The notes under the pieces were generated by a model that ran no database searches, was not told where the DNA came from, and saw nothing but the letters and a program-made list of their open reading frames with translations. A stretch of 64,000 bases of DNA from Paramarasmius palmivorus (Eukaryota > Basidiomycota > Agaricomycetes > Agaricales > Marasmiaceae), in contig JAYKXP010000033.1 in NCBI GenBank assembly GCA_037176845.1, forward strand, positions 434,001 through 498,000. Reading direction: 5' to 3'. Below are positions 1 through 12,399 of this stretch, piece after piece. A program made the position numbers and the translations under genes. Position 1 is the first letter of the stretch, and each line of letters begins with the position of its first letter.

Positions 1-2095
1 TATCCCCCTTCAATTGACACATCGAGAGAAAAGTGCAAATGTTTCACACCAATTCTGCGGACGCGGCTGGGTGAATTCACCGTCATACAGTGGTCGCAAG
101 TCCCCTTGGCACGAACTAAAGTTATCGGCGCCTCACCGAGATTTCCCTTAGAGGGCATAAAGCACAGACGACCACACAAACCGGAAACCCTCAATGAGGT
201 GCCGACCATCAACGGACCTTTAGTGAATACTAGAAGGTGCAGCATGGGATGAGCTATAAACTCACATATCAAATATGGAGGTCGGGAGGTCGGGAGGTCT
301 TCAGACGGATGAAACGTTCTAGTATAAGCAAGATGTCGAGGTGCCAAGGGCCGTATTTCGCTGTTTCGTAGGATTATAGATTATCGCAAACTGCTGTAAT
401 AGTACAGGAAACGTACTGTAAAGCGATCTTCAAGCAATCCGAAAGGTTCGTGTAACAACTCAATGTACCTACTCCTACGATTTTAAGGCGGCTCTCAACG
501 GAAATTTCTCGGGGGCGATGATGGGATTGTTCGCGGCTAATCGGACAAATACTTTCATACTCAACCGACCCTTTCGGACCCCCTGTTGTTCCGAAAAGAG
601 AGTGTAATATCCTGACTATCTCCCAGATGGCTTGACGGATGGTTACAGGATCCATGGCCATTGAGGAAAATATCACTTGGTCAACGAAAGCGACAAATAA
701 AGAATGCGATCAACACATGACGCCAATCAATCATACCAAGCATATCATGCAACCGCAGGATATTAGGAATAATAGTCCTTTCGACTATCAGTATGGATCC
801 TGGAATTCCTTCGTAACCTGGAAATTTCAATTCCAAAATCTCACAATGAAAGTGCAACCCACCCCAATCACCCTGGCTGATTGGCCTCCAAGTAAATCGT
901 TAAACCAAAGCTACAGAGCCTCTCCGAATCCAACAACGACGAAAACAAAACACTATCCTCGTAGGTCGGGTTCGTACCTGTATTCGAAGAGGCAGTGATT
1001 ATAGCTTCTGGTCCTCCTATTGCATCTTCTTTTGGAGTGCTTCTGTGAAGAGAGATCAAAGGTCAAATCATATGCACAGCGAGGCACTGCATGTACACAC
1101 CTGCTTTCTATTAATACTCACTAATCAATCATGTGAGGTGGAGAAGGAGAGGAGGCATACTTATGGATTTGTTGATATGAGTGTTACGTGAATCTTTCAA
1201 CGCCTCTCTATGTCCTTCAAGAATCTTCATCAGCTTGTAGCCAATATCAAGGGAAGCCCCGCCAGAAGCACCCTGCGGAATTCCTTACGCTGTCGGATAA
1301 TTATAAGAAAGTGATGAAGATGAGGAATTTGAGCAGAAGTTCCGAAGCCCATAGCAAGTCGAAAACCATTCCCTCGGCACACGAAGCTGACTGTATCATG
1401 GGTACCGTCTTTACAATCGCTGGAGGTGATAAAAGCGTTGGTAGTATTTTGTCGCTGATGAAGTATATGAATTCTCAGGGACTAAATAAATCTTCAATGA
1501 TCTAGCTTTGAGACCATACCGAATAGTCTCATGGTTATTGGAACGATGCGACATTTGACATACCTCATCCTAGTACTTGTACACCCACATGCCTGTACCC
1601 ACATAATCATCTTCATTGTCATCTAATGGCATCACTCCGAGATGGTAACGAAAGCAGCATCCATCAACAACGGGAATGAGGCATTTCCGTTTGATATTGA
1701 TTTGTGGGCATATAGGTAACCGTGTTGGTATCCTAGCGTGTCAGCGTACACGGTAAGAGCCTCCGATCCGCTTGAAATTAAAGAGAAGGCTGGCAAAGTC
1801 TTCATGATAACCAAGTAATATTTGCAGACAGATTGAGGGTGTCAACTATTGTGGAGCTTGACCTATCAATTTGACATTCCAGGATATATATATATATATG
1901 TTACACTTTGTCCTGGAAAGAAAGAAGAGTGATCGACCTCGTAACTAGGAAGAGTGAACGCACGATTCGAATCAATGTCGGAGTTTGGATCGTGATAATC
2001 GAGCGTCACCTCAGTGTCCATGGCACCCTAAGATCGCCGGTTAGTTCGGAGTGATTCCGTCACAGCGTGGGTATTAACTATAAAAAAGGTAGTTT
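1..2095. other. No recognisable gene
   Basis: Nothing convincing is seen here. Open frames of 60-119 codons occur on both strands but overlap each other, lack splice-linked partners and show no family motif. A short direct repeat of gaggtcgg lies near 281-300 and a TA dinucleotide run lies at about 1886-1899. This is probably intergenic or decayed sequence. Confidence 0.5.
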
Positions 2096-2264
2096 GGTGA
2101 AATGTCAAACAGAAATGGAATGGTCAAAGGAATTCATAACACTACTGCCTCTCATTCAGGTTCGCAGATGGTTAGCGCTGCTGTTCCTCACTCAGTTCGT
2201 CTTCCTCCCGTCACAGCCACTCGCCAACCCAACCCTTCGTCTATAATCGAGTCTATTTCGTGCG

Positions 2265-2450
2265 CTCCCGACCACTGGATCGTGTATTTTATCTATGGTG
2301 GGGATTCTCAGCGCGAAGGGGACGTAAACGTTGCCCGTTTATGTATGTATCCATGTAGGTCCAGTGCTAATGATATTTTCATTTCGGACCGGAAGAAGCA
2401 TTTCAAGTACAGCCACAACATAGAGATGCTACCAGGGTTGTTTGTGCTTC
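2265..2450. repeat. Relic of tRNA-Gln-flanking repeat, copy 1
   Basis: This sequence resembles the segment beside and into the 3' end of the intact tRNA-Gln gene at 16660-16752: the shared string ends in cacaacatagag followed by a gctaccagggtt-like remnant of the T-arm. The tRNA body itself is missing. A similar relic lies at 7557-7765. All three sit at the same edge of the repeated units. Confidence 0.6.
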
Positions 2451-2897
2451 CATCGGACTTTCCTATGACAAGATTGATCGATATTCTCTGCTGATAATCC
2501 GGTGTTCATCATTTTAGGACCGACGTTTCTGGTATCCGTGTTTTTGTGATTCTTGGCGAACGATTCTTCAGAGTGTGTCAACGAAGCCATTATGTACACA
2601 ATATCCTAGCCGTGATGGTTGAGCCAGTAGGAATGGCCAACGAGCAGCTCAGAGAAGAGAAAACAACTCTACAATAATGTATTGAGCAGTAGGGGTAATA
2701 AATAAAGTACTGCAGTAGATATAAATAAAGTCACAGTAGGTCGCAGTAGGGCATATTGAGATACATAGTATGGAGCACGGAAAACAAGAGGGAGGGATAT
2801 TACTATCATCATACTTTGGGAAGATGGAGTGAAAAGTGCAGCGATCATAGAAGTGTTTCGTGGTCATGGCACACTCTACTTCATTTTCTCACAGCAT

Positions 2898-4266
2898 TCA
2901 ACACCCTTTGGATTTAGGTCTAGTTCCTGACTCGTCGGAGAGTTTGGCTTGTTGTGCTACCGGGACAAGACCCGTGGTACCTGCTGCTCCGCTCTCTTGC
3001 TTGGGAAGTAATTCTATGATACGAGTTTTCTCAACTTCAACTCCTTCTTTTCCGAAGTAACGCTCACTCTAACGGCCGAGATGTTAGGCCCTTTTACTAG
3101 GGAAAGATTGGTCCGCTCACCTCAAAGCTCCATTTATCATTAGCACGGACCCAGTTTCCGAGATCATCAGCATAGCTAGCCAACTCGTCAGAAAATCCTG
3201 CAGTCTGCAACTTCGCGTATGCGGTCAAGAATTCTTCAGCGAGTGAGTCATGAAGATCGCCAATCCACTTTAATGCAGCATGTAGACCAATTTGCTGTTC
3301 TTTCATGACGATAGTGACAAGATTGTGCCGGTCATCACCTCGGGATTGCCTTGAATACCATTGTGAGACAGCGGCTGGATTAGAATAGAACTAGAAACTT
3401 ACTCGACATTGTAGGAATACAAGTCATTACAAATAATGACTATGTCGATGGCGGTCGAGGTGAGCGTCCTGATAATGGGATGCTCCATGTCATTGTCGGA
3501 AAGGTTCATGTGTATCTCGTTGATAGCAAATGCAGGTTTAGCACCTATTGTGTCGCGGCGGACATCGAAGTAACGCTTGACGCTATCGATATGGTGGTCT
3601 TCACGATCCAAGGCCTGATCTACGACAGCGTCCATGTAGAGTTGGAAAGTGTCGACGAAGCGGCGTTGAGCAGATGGAGTGGCGGTCCGGACTGCGTTTT
3701 CCCAGAATCTAACCTTCATCGATCAAATGCCACATGAAACCATCTCATAAGCGTACTTACTGCCGGGCAATTTCGCCACCAACCCACTCACCAGCGGGTC
3801 TTGGCTTGTGTGGACTACGAATGGCGTCCATAACAATGTCGGCATAAAAACGGGCTCCATTTACGTCGACCACATCGGAATACTCGTCGATGATGAAGAC
3901 GAAGTTCATCATGTCACATCCAACTCTGCATCCGTCTGTGTCGACGACAGCATGTAATAGTGAGTTCAATTCTCTACAAAAGAAGAGGAAATACCTCTGT
4001 TCAACTTGGCGAATGCCAATGCAGCCAAAAGATCTGCGGAGAGTACGCTCAGTCCAACGCTTTCGAACGTGAAGAAACATCCACCCACTGAAGTCACATT
4101 TGTTAAACGCTCTCTGTGCTTTGGGGCTGAAGGCATTGAAGCTCTCACACCATGCTGATGACTCTGCTTTGCATATCTCGTAGTTGGGATTGATGAAACG
4201 AGGCCAGGGCCAGCTGCGAAGAGTGTTGGGGATGATGAACTTGATACCAGTGCCTGTAGAGGACAT
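2898..4266 (-). CDS. Sesquiterpene synthase, copy 1
   Basis: This is a class I terpene cyclase of the basidiomycete sesquiterpene synthase type, which ionises farnesyl diphosphate with Mg2+ and cyclises the cation in the cytosol. I read six exons: 4089-4266, 3995-4033, 3761-3935, 3403-3708, 3121-3349 and 2898-3068, giving 365 residues with introns of 52-59 nt. The aspartate-rich motif DEYSD is at residues 89-93, the NSE motif NDLYSYNVE at 225-233 and the RY pair at 312-313 (SERYF). Length and motif spacing are normal for the family. The start MSSTGTG is chosen because a TATA box lies 60 bases upstream and the same start is kept in copy 2. The C-terminal tail differs from copy 2. The product cannot be predicted from sequence alone. 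No other terpene-pathway gene is recognisable nearby. Confidence 0.93.
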
Positions 4267-4325
4267 TGCGACTTTTGTTGTTTGCGAGTTGGACTTCTCT
4301 GCAGATAGTGCATGAAACGGCGCAA

Positions 4326-4333
4326 TATATATA
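4326..4333 (-). promoter_or_regulatory. TATA box of terpene synthase copy 1
   Basis: TATATATA lies 60 bases upstream of the chosen ATG at 4266. The same element lies at exactly the same distance in copy 2 (9453-9460), supporting a shared promoter and the chosen start. Confidence 0.55.
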
Positions 4334-4399
4334 CCTCCTACTATCACATTATGCGGCAAAATCCCGTGTCATTTGAGAAAAAGGAACAAACTCATGAGC

Positions 4400-6690
4400 A
4401 TATGTGTTACGCAAGCGCCGCCACCTTTTCGATCCGCTGGAGAAAGCTAATGGGGCTGTGGCTACGCCCAGAAGCTGCTAGGGAGCACGAAACGTTGTGG
4501 TTTGGGATGGAGACGCCATTTACGGAGACGGTCGCGATAAACATACGGTTTCTTCCAGAGGGAGAATCATCCCGGTTACTTGAGGCACTTATGCGATATT
4601 ACGCCACAGGAATGGACCCCTGACTACTAATCGTGAAGGGGATTGAGGCACAGCTACACCAATGCGCGGAAAGCACTTAACTTTAGAAATAACTGTACAA
4701 ACGACTTTAGAAATGAAACTCTACACTGTGCAGCTCGAAGTAAAGACACTGAGATCGCAAAAACCCCTTGCCCGAATGCAACGGGAGTTTCTCACTGCGC
4801 CTATATTCCATGTAACGCCAAAGGCACTGCCCCTGGAACATGGTAAGAAACTTCCCGGACGTCAATCTCGATACCAAGCTGTCTAACTAATGCAGTTAAA
4901 TGGTATCCGTCACATAACTGACCGAGGTGGGCCTACTTTGCCATAGACTATTCTCTGATAACTGTACCAAACAGACTACTACGACAAAATCAGATTCCCG
5001 CATTAACATCATCCTTGAGGAACCTCTCAAAGTCCCTAGCTCAAATGTTCGAAGCTGAAAGGCGGTATGTAACTCATTTCAAAATTCTGAAACTGCGCAA
5101 CACTCACAAGACGATGACAGTAGAGGCACAGTGCAGATAATTAGCCACCTTGACACAGACTTCCACTCCTCCGATGCTAACTGCGACCGCTTGGACTGCC
5201 AGAATGATCGCAACGAGCTTAGCTGCCGAAACCCTCACTGTAAATCAATTCAAAACGAAGTGGATCTCATATCACACCATTATCCCCAATAGACGACATC
5301 CCCTGGAATCTGGGGATTTAGTTTTTGATCACTTCTTGGACATACCAAACCTAGCAGATGGTTGCCATGTCTTTACATCCCTGATAGTACAATTTCAAAC
5401 ACCGCAACCTCCTCGTCTGAGCCAATCAAAGTGTGGTAGATACAATAATGCTAAACATCGGAGGCAAGTGCGAGTTCAGGAATGTGGTTCGGCGTAAACG
5501 ACAAATGAAACTCACATACCGAAGCAACGGGGCACAGACAAACATTGCACACTGGTAAAGCCACTGCACTGAACAAAACACTCCGATTTTCAGTCAGAAA
5601 ATTGAAAGCTGGACCTGAGCAAGCCGCCGGGATTGTCACCATTCCGTGCCTCCGTGCTTTCAGGCATTAATGACATAGCAGTGACGATGCTCGCTAGTAA
5701 TGGTGTGTGCACATATCAACATTGCTCGTGTTTCAGCAGACCGTTTCCCGTTCGCATATAGACGGTTCAAGTCTATAATCGTAGTGTGGAATATTGTCGT
5801 TGGTACTGTACGAAGTCAAGTATATCCTCAGACAGCTAACTTGCTTTTTGTGACTAGACTGTTGTATGCGCTTGATCTTGGGGTAAGCGTTACAGGAACG
5901 ACGAAATAGACCAGACAATAATAACTGTGTTAAGCTTAAATAGAGATATGTGACCCGGAATAGATAGCCAAACCGGGCGTTTTCGGGGTCAGAGTTGATG
6001 TTATCTGCTATGAGAGATTATTATCATGTCATGAATAAGTTTCGACCAGACTGGAAGAACTCACTATTGACATTTGACAATTTTTGAGTGGCCTACTATG
6101 TTCCGTCCTGTGTGCTTTCGTCGGTGAATCGTCTCAAATATCACATCGCCGATCTCTGTTCTCGCATGTTGTGGAGTATTAGGGGGACTATCGAGGACTC
6201 AATAGTTTGTAGTAAGCATCAAAAAACCCTTTGGGCATGAAGTACAGATAGACAGGCTGTGTAAAGGGAAAATGGGCTGATATTTTTGAAGATGAAGGGT
6301 CGGCATGTTAGGGATAGAACCGGCAAAAGTCGACTTCCAACAAGGCGCTTCACTATTTAACAGTGGATCTGGATGTGAGTTATTTTGTCAGAATTGTGGA
6401 CTTTGCCTCATTTCCATTGTTTTCATTCTAAGGGTTCCTCATTGATGTAAATAATTTTCAGAAAGTCATAGTGCCTTATTTGCTGTGTTGGATCTGTCGG
6501 TTCCCTCTACGCCGGTAAAGAAGTTGAGATACCTGCAAATGGAGGGATACCTTGATTAATACGTTGAGATGAGCTAATGATAAGGAAAACGATGACTACT
6601 TTCATTCTTGGCGTGGACTCATCAGCACCCAATCAGCACCTTCAGATCTATGCTAAAGATTGGTACGGTATAAGAGCTTACTGATTCTGT
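4400..6690. other. Decayed duplicated intergenic sequence (unit A)
   Basis: There is no intact gene here. The best-conserved blocks relative to unit B are 4640-4880, 5150-5480 and 5660-5790. The open frames they contain are interrupted at different places in the two copies, so they look like remnants of one or more lost genes. I cannot name the ancestral product. Confidence 0.45.
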
Positions 6691-6699
6691 GTTATCTCT

Positions 6700-6795
6700 G
6701 TTATCGTGTGGTGGTCAACATTATCACCTCTCACATTCTCATGATATCGTTCGAGTGCACTCTGAGTCGGATCGATTCCCTGTAAGTTACAGGGC
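6700..6795 (+). pseudogene. tRNA-Glu relic in unit A
   Basis: The sequence resembles the tRNA-Glu-like locus at 13210-13292, with recognisable cacctctcac (anticodon-loop region) and gatcgattccctgta (T-arm). Acceptor pairing is lost and the T-stem is damaged. It is followed by the same flank (aatcaagttgatttc) as the unit B copy. Confidence 0.5.
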
Positions 6796-7556
6796 GCGTC
6801 GTTATCATTCCCTAATCAAGTTGATTTCCGACTTTGACCGTCGTTTTCTCTCCCAGCTGGCTAGTGCTCCTAACTAACCCTGTGTTCTGTAGGACATCCA
6901 TTTCCCTTACGCACCCTTAGAGAACACCCCCTGCTCGTCCAACTCCACAGTCCCAGAAGAGGTTCTATTCCTCCCACCGTGACCTTTCATTCGCGTGTCT
7001 ACAGCACTGAGACCCAGTTGAACCACTTCCGCGTATTGCTGAAGAATTCGATGCTGTTCTGACGCTTCAGCGACGTACTCCCCCGACAGTGTTCTGATCG
7101 ACCAGGACCGTCTGACTGCCCAAATCTTCCGAGCTTGGAACTGTACGGTCCATGGCTCGAGGAGGGCTAGGGGTGGAGATCAAAGTATATGAGGTAGAAT
7201 CGATAGATTCGAATACGTAAGACCGACCTATCGCCTTTCGTTCATTCATCTGACCTTTCGCGTCCACTAGTAGCTCTTTCGTTGGAATACATATAGCTCG
7301 GTCCTATTTCAAAGGTTTGGCAAACCAGTGGCGGTAGGTCGTTGATTGCTGCAACGGTCGACAGTGATGCATTGATGGGCAATCTCATTACTTGTATGTC
7401 GGCACGATGTACCGAACCAAGGATCCTCTCGCGATACATCAAAATCACGCCACGGGAGGTAGTAATGACACGTCACGATTAAACACACCCACAACCAAGC
7501 TAATACAGTGGTATCACTCACATTACGCATGGAACTCAGGGTTAGCATCCCAATTG

Positions 7557-7765
7557 AGTCTATTTCATGCCCTCCCGAGCAACGGATCGTGTATTTTGTC
7601 GACTGTATGATTTTGGAGCGCGAAGGACGCGTAAACGTCACCCAGTTATGTATATGTATCTATGTAGGTCTATTCCTAATGATATCTTTATTTCGGATCA
7701 GAAAAAGATGTTCACACGCAACCACAACATAGAGGCGATAACTTACCAGGGCTGTGTATGCTGAC
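7557..7765. repeat. Relic of tRNA-Gln-flanking repeat, copy 2
   Basis: This is homologous to 2265-2450 and to the segment at about 16480-16680 next to the intact tRNA-Gln. The cacaacatagag block is kept, but only a fragment of the tRNA T-arm remains (taccagggct). Confidence 0.6.
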
Positions 7766-8012
7766 GGTCGGTATTTAGTTTAGAGCCTATGTTTTCGTTG
7801 TGCGTACGTTGGGGATTCTTGGCGAATGATTCCTCAGACTCTGTACGAATGGAGACATTATGTGCACAATCTCCTAGCTGTGAGGATTGAGCAAATAGTT
7901 TGAATGCCCAATGAGCATTGCGGAGAAAAGAAAAAAAAACACCATGATAATGATGTATTGGGTTTCCTATCTAACTAGTAGGCATGATATACATAGCGCT
8001 ACGTAGTCTAGT

Positions 8013-9393
8013 TCATTTTTCATGCCTTTCAACACTAAGTTCCATTCCTGGCTCGTCCGACTCCCAATGTTTGGCTTCTTGTGCTACCGGGACAAGACCT
8101 GTGTTGCCTCCTGCTCGACTCCCTTGCTTGGGAAATAATTCTATGATACGAGTTTTCTCAACTTCAACTCCTTCTTTTCCGAAGTAACGCTCACTCTAAC
8201 GGCCGAGATGTTAGGCCCTTTTACTAGGGAAAGATTGGTCCGCTCACCTCAAAGCTCCATTTATCATTAGCACGGACCCAGTTTCCGAGATCATCAGCAT
8301 AGCTAGCCAACTCGTCAGAAAATCCTGCAGTCTGCAACTTCGCGTATGCGGTCAAGAATTCTTCAGCGAGTGAGTCATGAAGATCGCCAATCCACTTTAA
8401 TGCAGCATGTAGACCAATTTGCTGTTCTTTCATGACGATAGTGACAAGATTGTGCCGGTCATCACCTCGGGATTGCCTTGAATACCATTGTGAGACAGAG
8501 GCTATATTCGAACAGAACTAGAAACTTACTCGACATTGTAGGAACATAGGTCATTACCGATAATCATCATGTCGGTGGCGGTCCAAGTGAGCGTCCTGAT
8601 AATGGGATGCTCCATGTCATTGTCGGAAAGGTTCATGTGTATCTCGTTGATAGCAAATGCAGGTTTAGCACCTATTGTGTCGCGGCGGACATCGAAGTAA
8701 CGCTTGACGCTATCGATATGGTGGTCTTCACGATCCAAGGCCTGATCTACGACAGCATCCATGTAGAGTTGGAAAGTGTCAATGAAGCGACGTCGAGCAG
8801 ATGGAGTGGCGGTTCGGATTGCGTTCTCCCAGAATCTGAGAGTCATCCATAAACTGCCACATGAAACCATCTCATAAGCGTACTTACTGTCGGGCAATCT
8901 CGCCACCAACCCATTCACCAGCAGGTCTGGGCTTTTGTGGACTACGAATGGCGTCCATGACAATGTTGGCGTAGACACGGGCTCCATTTCCGTCGACCAC
9001 ATCGGAGTACTCGTCGATGATGAAGGCGAGGTTCATTAAATCACATCCAATTCGGCATCCATCTGTGTCGATGATGGCATGTACTAGTGAGTTCGATTCT
9101 CTATACAGGACGAGAATATACCTCTGTTTAATTTGGCGAACCCCAATGAAGCGAAAAGATCTGAGAAGAGTGTGATCAGGCTGAGACTTTTGAACGTGAA
9201 GAAACATCCACCCACTGAAGTCACATTTGTTAAACGCTTTCTGTGCTTTGGGGCTGAAGGCATTGAAGCTCTCGCACCATGCTGAGGACTCTGCTTTGCA
9301 TATCTCGTAGTTGGGATTGATGAAACGAGGCCAGGGCCAGCTGCGAAGAGTGTTGGGGATGATGAACTTGATACCAGTGCCCGTAGAGGACAT
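8013..9393 (-). CDS. Sesquiterpene synthase, copy 2
   Basis: This is a paralogue of the 2898-4266 gene with the same six-exon structure at a constant offset of 5127 bases: 9216-9393, 9122-9160, 8888-9062, 8530-8835, 8248-8476 and 8013-8195. It encodes 369 residues. DEYSD is kept at 89-93, and the NSE motif reads NDLCSYNVE, with Cys for Tyr at a variable position. SERYF is kept near the C-terminus, and the last exon ends in a different tail of about 16 residues. All splice sites are canonical, so the gene appears functional. Exon 2 and the region around the NSE motif carry clustered substitutions relative to copy 1, so the product spectrum may differ. A 363-bp stretch including parts of two introns is identical between copies. 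Confidence 0.93.
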
Positions 9394-9452
9394 TGCGACT
9401 TTTGTTGTTTGCGAGTTGGACTTCTCTGTAGACAATAGATTAAACGTCGCAA

Positions 9453-9460
9453 TATATATA
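9453..9460 (-). promoter_or_regulatory. TATA box of terpene synthase copy 2
   Basis: TATATATA lies 60 bases upstream of the ATG at 9393, at the same position as in copy 1. Confidence 0.55.
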
Positions 9461-9499
9461 CCTTCTACTATCACATTATGTGGCAAAATCCCGTGTCAT

Positions 9500-11965
9500 T
9501 TGGGAAAGAGAATCAAACTCATGAGTATATGTGTAGCGCTCTATGTCCAACTGCCACTGCCGTTTTGATCCGCTGGAGTGGGATACGCCCAGACGCTGCT
9601 AGGGGCACGAAACGTGGTTCGGGATGAATACGCTACGGTACGTCGGGCCTATCTACGGTCATGATGAATATACGGTTTATTCCAGATGGAGAACCGTCCC
9701 GGCTACTTGAGGCACGTATAGGAAATCACACCACAGGAATGGAACCCTGACTACCAATTGTGAAGGGGATTGAAGCATAGTTGCACCAATGCGCAGAAAC
9801 GCACCCAAATTTAGAAACCAAACACCATAGTGTGCAACTCGGAGCAAAGACAAGACGAGATCGCACAACCCCTTGTCCGAATACAACGGGAATTATTTAA
9901 TGCGCCTGTATCCCATGCAGCGCTAAAAGCACCGCCCCTGGTAAAAAAACTTCCCGGAAATCAAATCTCGAGACTCAGCCATCTACTCAATGCAATTAAA
10001 AAGGTACCCGTCATATAACCGACCAGGGGGGGCTTACCTGCCGACAAACAACTCAATCACTCTACGAAACAAACTATAGCAAAATCAGATTCCCGCCTTT
10101 ACAGGGGAAGGCATCCTCAACGAATATACCTAGGTGTCTCAATCAAAGATTCAAGGTTGTACGTGACTCGTTTCAAGGATCTAAAACCGTCCGAAGATAT
10201 CCAGAAGCAGCTACCACTATGGTACCCCTTTGGGGGTGAGTCTTGGTATACAGAATACCCAACTCAAGTGCCTTTAAATGCCTGCGGAGAAATCACAAGA
10301 CGATGACACTAGGCAACACGATGCAGATAATCAGACGTCTTAGCACTAACGAGCACTTCCTCGATGCTAACTGGAACTGCTCGGACTGTGCGAATGTGTA
10401 AGACGCCCACTCATTTTGGTTTACCTCCTTTTCTTATCTATCATCTGCTTACATTTATACATGTACCTAGGTCCTCGACTAGAGCATATAAAGTCGCCTG
10501 GGCCGTAGTGACCTCATCTCACCTGTATCTTATCTACTCCCCCACGATACACGAAGCCTCGTTTGTTTACTTCCTTGAGTACTTGGTCGAGATCTGGTGG
10601 CGTACAAGACCCCTTACAGGACAATTGCAACAAACGTTGGCTGCTAAAACTCACATCAGTGTTGCGGGATTGCATGGATGAGATTAAATCGATCAAAAAG
10701 AAAGTGGAATCCATCGGAAAGAGCATCATCATCCCAAATAGACGACATCCCTCTGGAATCTAGGGACATAGTTTTGTTCCTTTCTTTGCACACGCCAAAA
10801 CTAGCAGATGGCTTCCATGTCTTCATATCCCTCACACCATCACTCTCAACCTGAACACCGCAAACCCTTTTTCTGAGCCAATCAAAATGTGGTGTTTTGG
10901 TAGATGCGCTAACGCTAAAGCATTTCAGGGATCTGATCCGGCATGATTGAACTCACACTCCAAAGTTCCGACGAGACACAGAAAAGCCTTGCACACCAGT
11001 GACACCATTGCAGTGAAAGAGATACCACAGTATTCGGACATGATCTTCATTGAGCGTTGAACACTCGATCTGATCAAGGCGCCGAATTGTCGCTAGATAA
11101 TTGCGTGCCTTCGTAGTCCCAGGCGTCAATGATACAGCAGTGACGATGCTCGATAGTAATAATGCTTGCTCATATAGAGATCGTTCGTGTTTCAGTAGAC
11201 CGTTTCTCATTCACACATCTACAGTTCAGATCCTGTAATGATGGTCCAAAATCTTACTATGCACAGTCCGACATCAACGGTGGTACGAACCGCCCACGAA
11301 AGAAGCGAGTTCTCGTTACCTGTTCGAGATCTAAATTTACTCGTTCGCATTTTGACCAGTGTGATTTAATGATTTCCAACCCCTGACATGGACGGCTGAT
11401 GTTTAGAACAAGTCATACAACGGCTGCATGTTTTCTACTTCACTGGGCTCCGACGGGCAAGCGAGGTATAAGGCACTTCTTATTACTTGGTACTTTCAAA
11501 TTCCGGGAGTACGTAGTTCTGATTCTTGATATTCGGAAGAATGAAAACTCCAAAATTCCAAAGTAGATATCCTTTAATCCCGTAGCATTAACGATATGGA
11601 ACACATAGATATATGAATCCGAATCGTACAGCGCCGTTCTACGAGTCTGGGATACATACAACCGCGAAGATCTCGCACCCTCGGGCAGTAGAGCCTCACC
11701 TAACTAACTCTCACAATTTACGCTCATAGAACTAGGTCCCTATACTGTGGGCGCTGCATCCACAGGTGGATCCCCGCTGACGACTCTTATTGGCGCAATA
11801 ACCGAGGCTCACTCCGATATTCCATCTTACAATATCCTAATCACCATACCAAAGGCCTGAATTACATCTCAGAATTTACGAAGAGCTTTCTAGGCTTTGG
11901 GTCGCGAGACCAGAATCGAGTTCAACTCCGTGTTCGTCGTTCCGCTTCCAACCAAAACTAGTGGC
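9500..11965. other. Decayed duplicated intergenic sequence (unit B)
   Basis: There is no intact gene. Blocks at about 9760-10010, 10360-10920 and 11130-11230 match unit A with many substitutions and indels. The remainder (11240-11965) has no match in unit A and shows no coding signal that I can support. Confidence 0.45.
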
Positions 11966-11973
11966 TTTCCACG

Positions 11974-11980
11974 TATAAAA
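11974..11980 (+). promoter_or_regulatory. TATA box of small secreted protein gene
   Basis: TATAAAA lies 53 bases upstream of the ATG at 12033, a usual distance for fungal core promoters. Confidence 0.5.
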
Positions 11981-12032
11981 GAAGTTGTGGATAGTTGATC
12001 AAGTATCCATATCGAACTCGCACTTACTCAGA

Positions 12033-12363
12033 ATGCACTTCTCTACTACTATTGCTGCTATCATCCTTGCAGTCACTTCTCTTGTCGCTGCAGGTGCGAC
12101 GATTCGAGTTTCCTTTGCATTAGGATCAGATAATGACTCATTCTATTCAGGTGGACCAGAAATCTGCACAAAGAGGACCGACGGCTGGTGGTACGGATTA
12201 TCAAGTTACCAAAGACTGCTGTGCTGCCGTCAAACATAAAGCGTACTTTAACGAAGTTGTGAAGGAGTGCTGGCCTAATGCTGGTCCCTGGGGAAATAGC
12301 GTTAATACCGGCGAAATGGTGAAGTGTTGTGCTAGCCGTGGATGTGGAAGCAGTGCTGTCTAG
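12033..12363 (+). CDS. Small cysteine-rich secreted protein
   Basis: The predicted protein is about 80 residues. It starts with a clear hydrophobic signal peptide (residues 1-20, ending VTSLVAA) and is followed by a mature part of about 60 residues with six cysteines in the pattern CC-x15-C-x18-CC-x4-C. The first and second exons are in different frames. A GT-AG intron of 82 nt (12094-12175) joins the signal peptide to GPTAGGTDYQ; a 67-nt alternative (12084-12150) is also in frame, and transcripts would decide. Small secreted cysteine-rich proteins of this layout are common in mushroom-forming fungi, and most have no known function. It sits between terpene synthase copy 2 and a tRNA-Glu relic, in sequence absent from the sister unit. 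Confidence 0.75.
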
Positions 12364-12399
12364 ACGGTGAGGAGAAGTTCTTTACGGATCACAATCGGC

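Larger units (their letters stand above)
2100..7270. repeat. Tandem duplication unit A
   Basis: This stretch aligns collinearly with 7390-14180. Matching landmarks are the tRNA-Gln-related segment (2240-2440 with 7550-7760), the terpene synthase gene (constant offset of 5127 bases through 2898-4333), a downstream block (5280-5790 with 10730-11230, offset about 5450) and the tRNA-Glu relic block (5830-7270 with 12400-14130, offset about 6560). The growing offset means unit B has gained, or unit A has lost, about 1.1 kb around the small secreted protein gene. Outside the synthase exons the copies are strongly diverged, so the duplication is old. The outer limits are approximate. Confidence 0.8.

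Noticed and set aside
639..998. 119-codon plus-strand frame
   Set aside because: No motif, no splice-linked neighbour, and overlapped by opposite-strand frames of similar length.
1188..1505. 105-codon plus-strand frame
   Set aside because: Lys/Ser-rich chance-like composition and no recognisable family on either strand.
1886..1899. TA dinucleotide run as a promoter
   Set aside because: No gene start follows at a suitable distance on either strand.
3480..3737. Plus-strand frames antisense to terpene synthase exon 4 (also 8607-8852)
   Set aside because: They are shadows of the exon on the other strand; conservation between copies is explained by the synthase.
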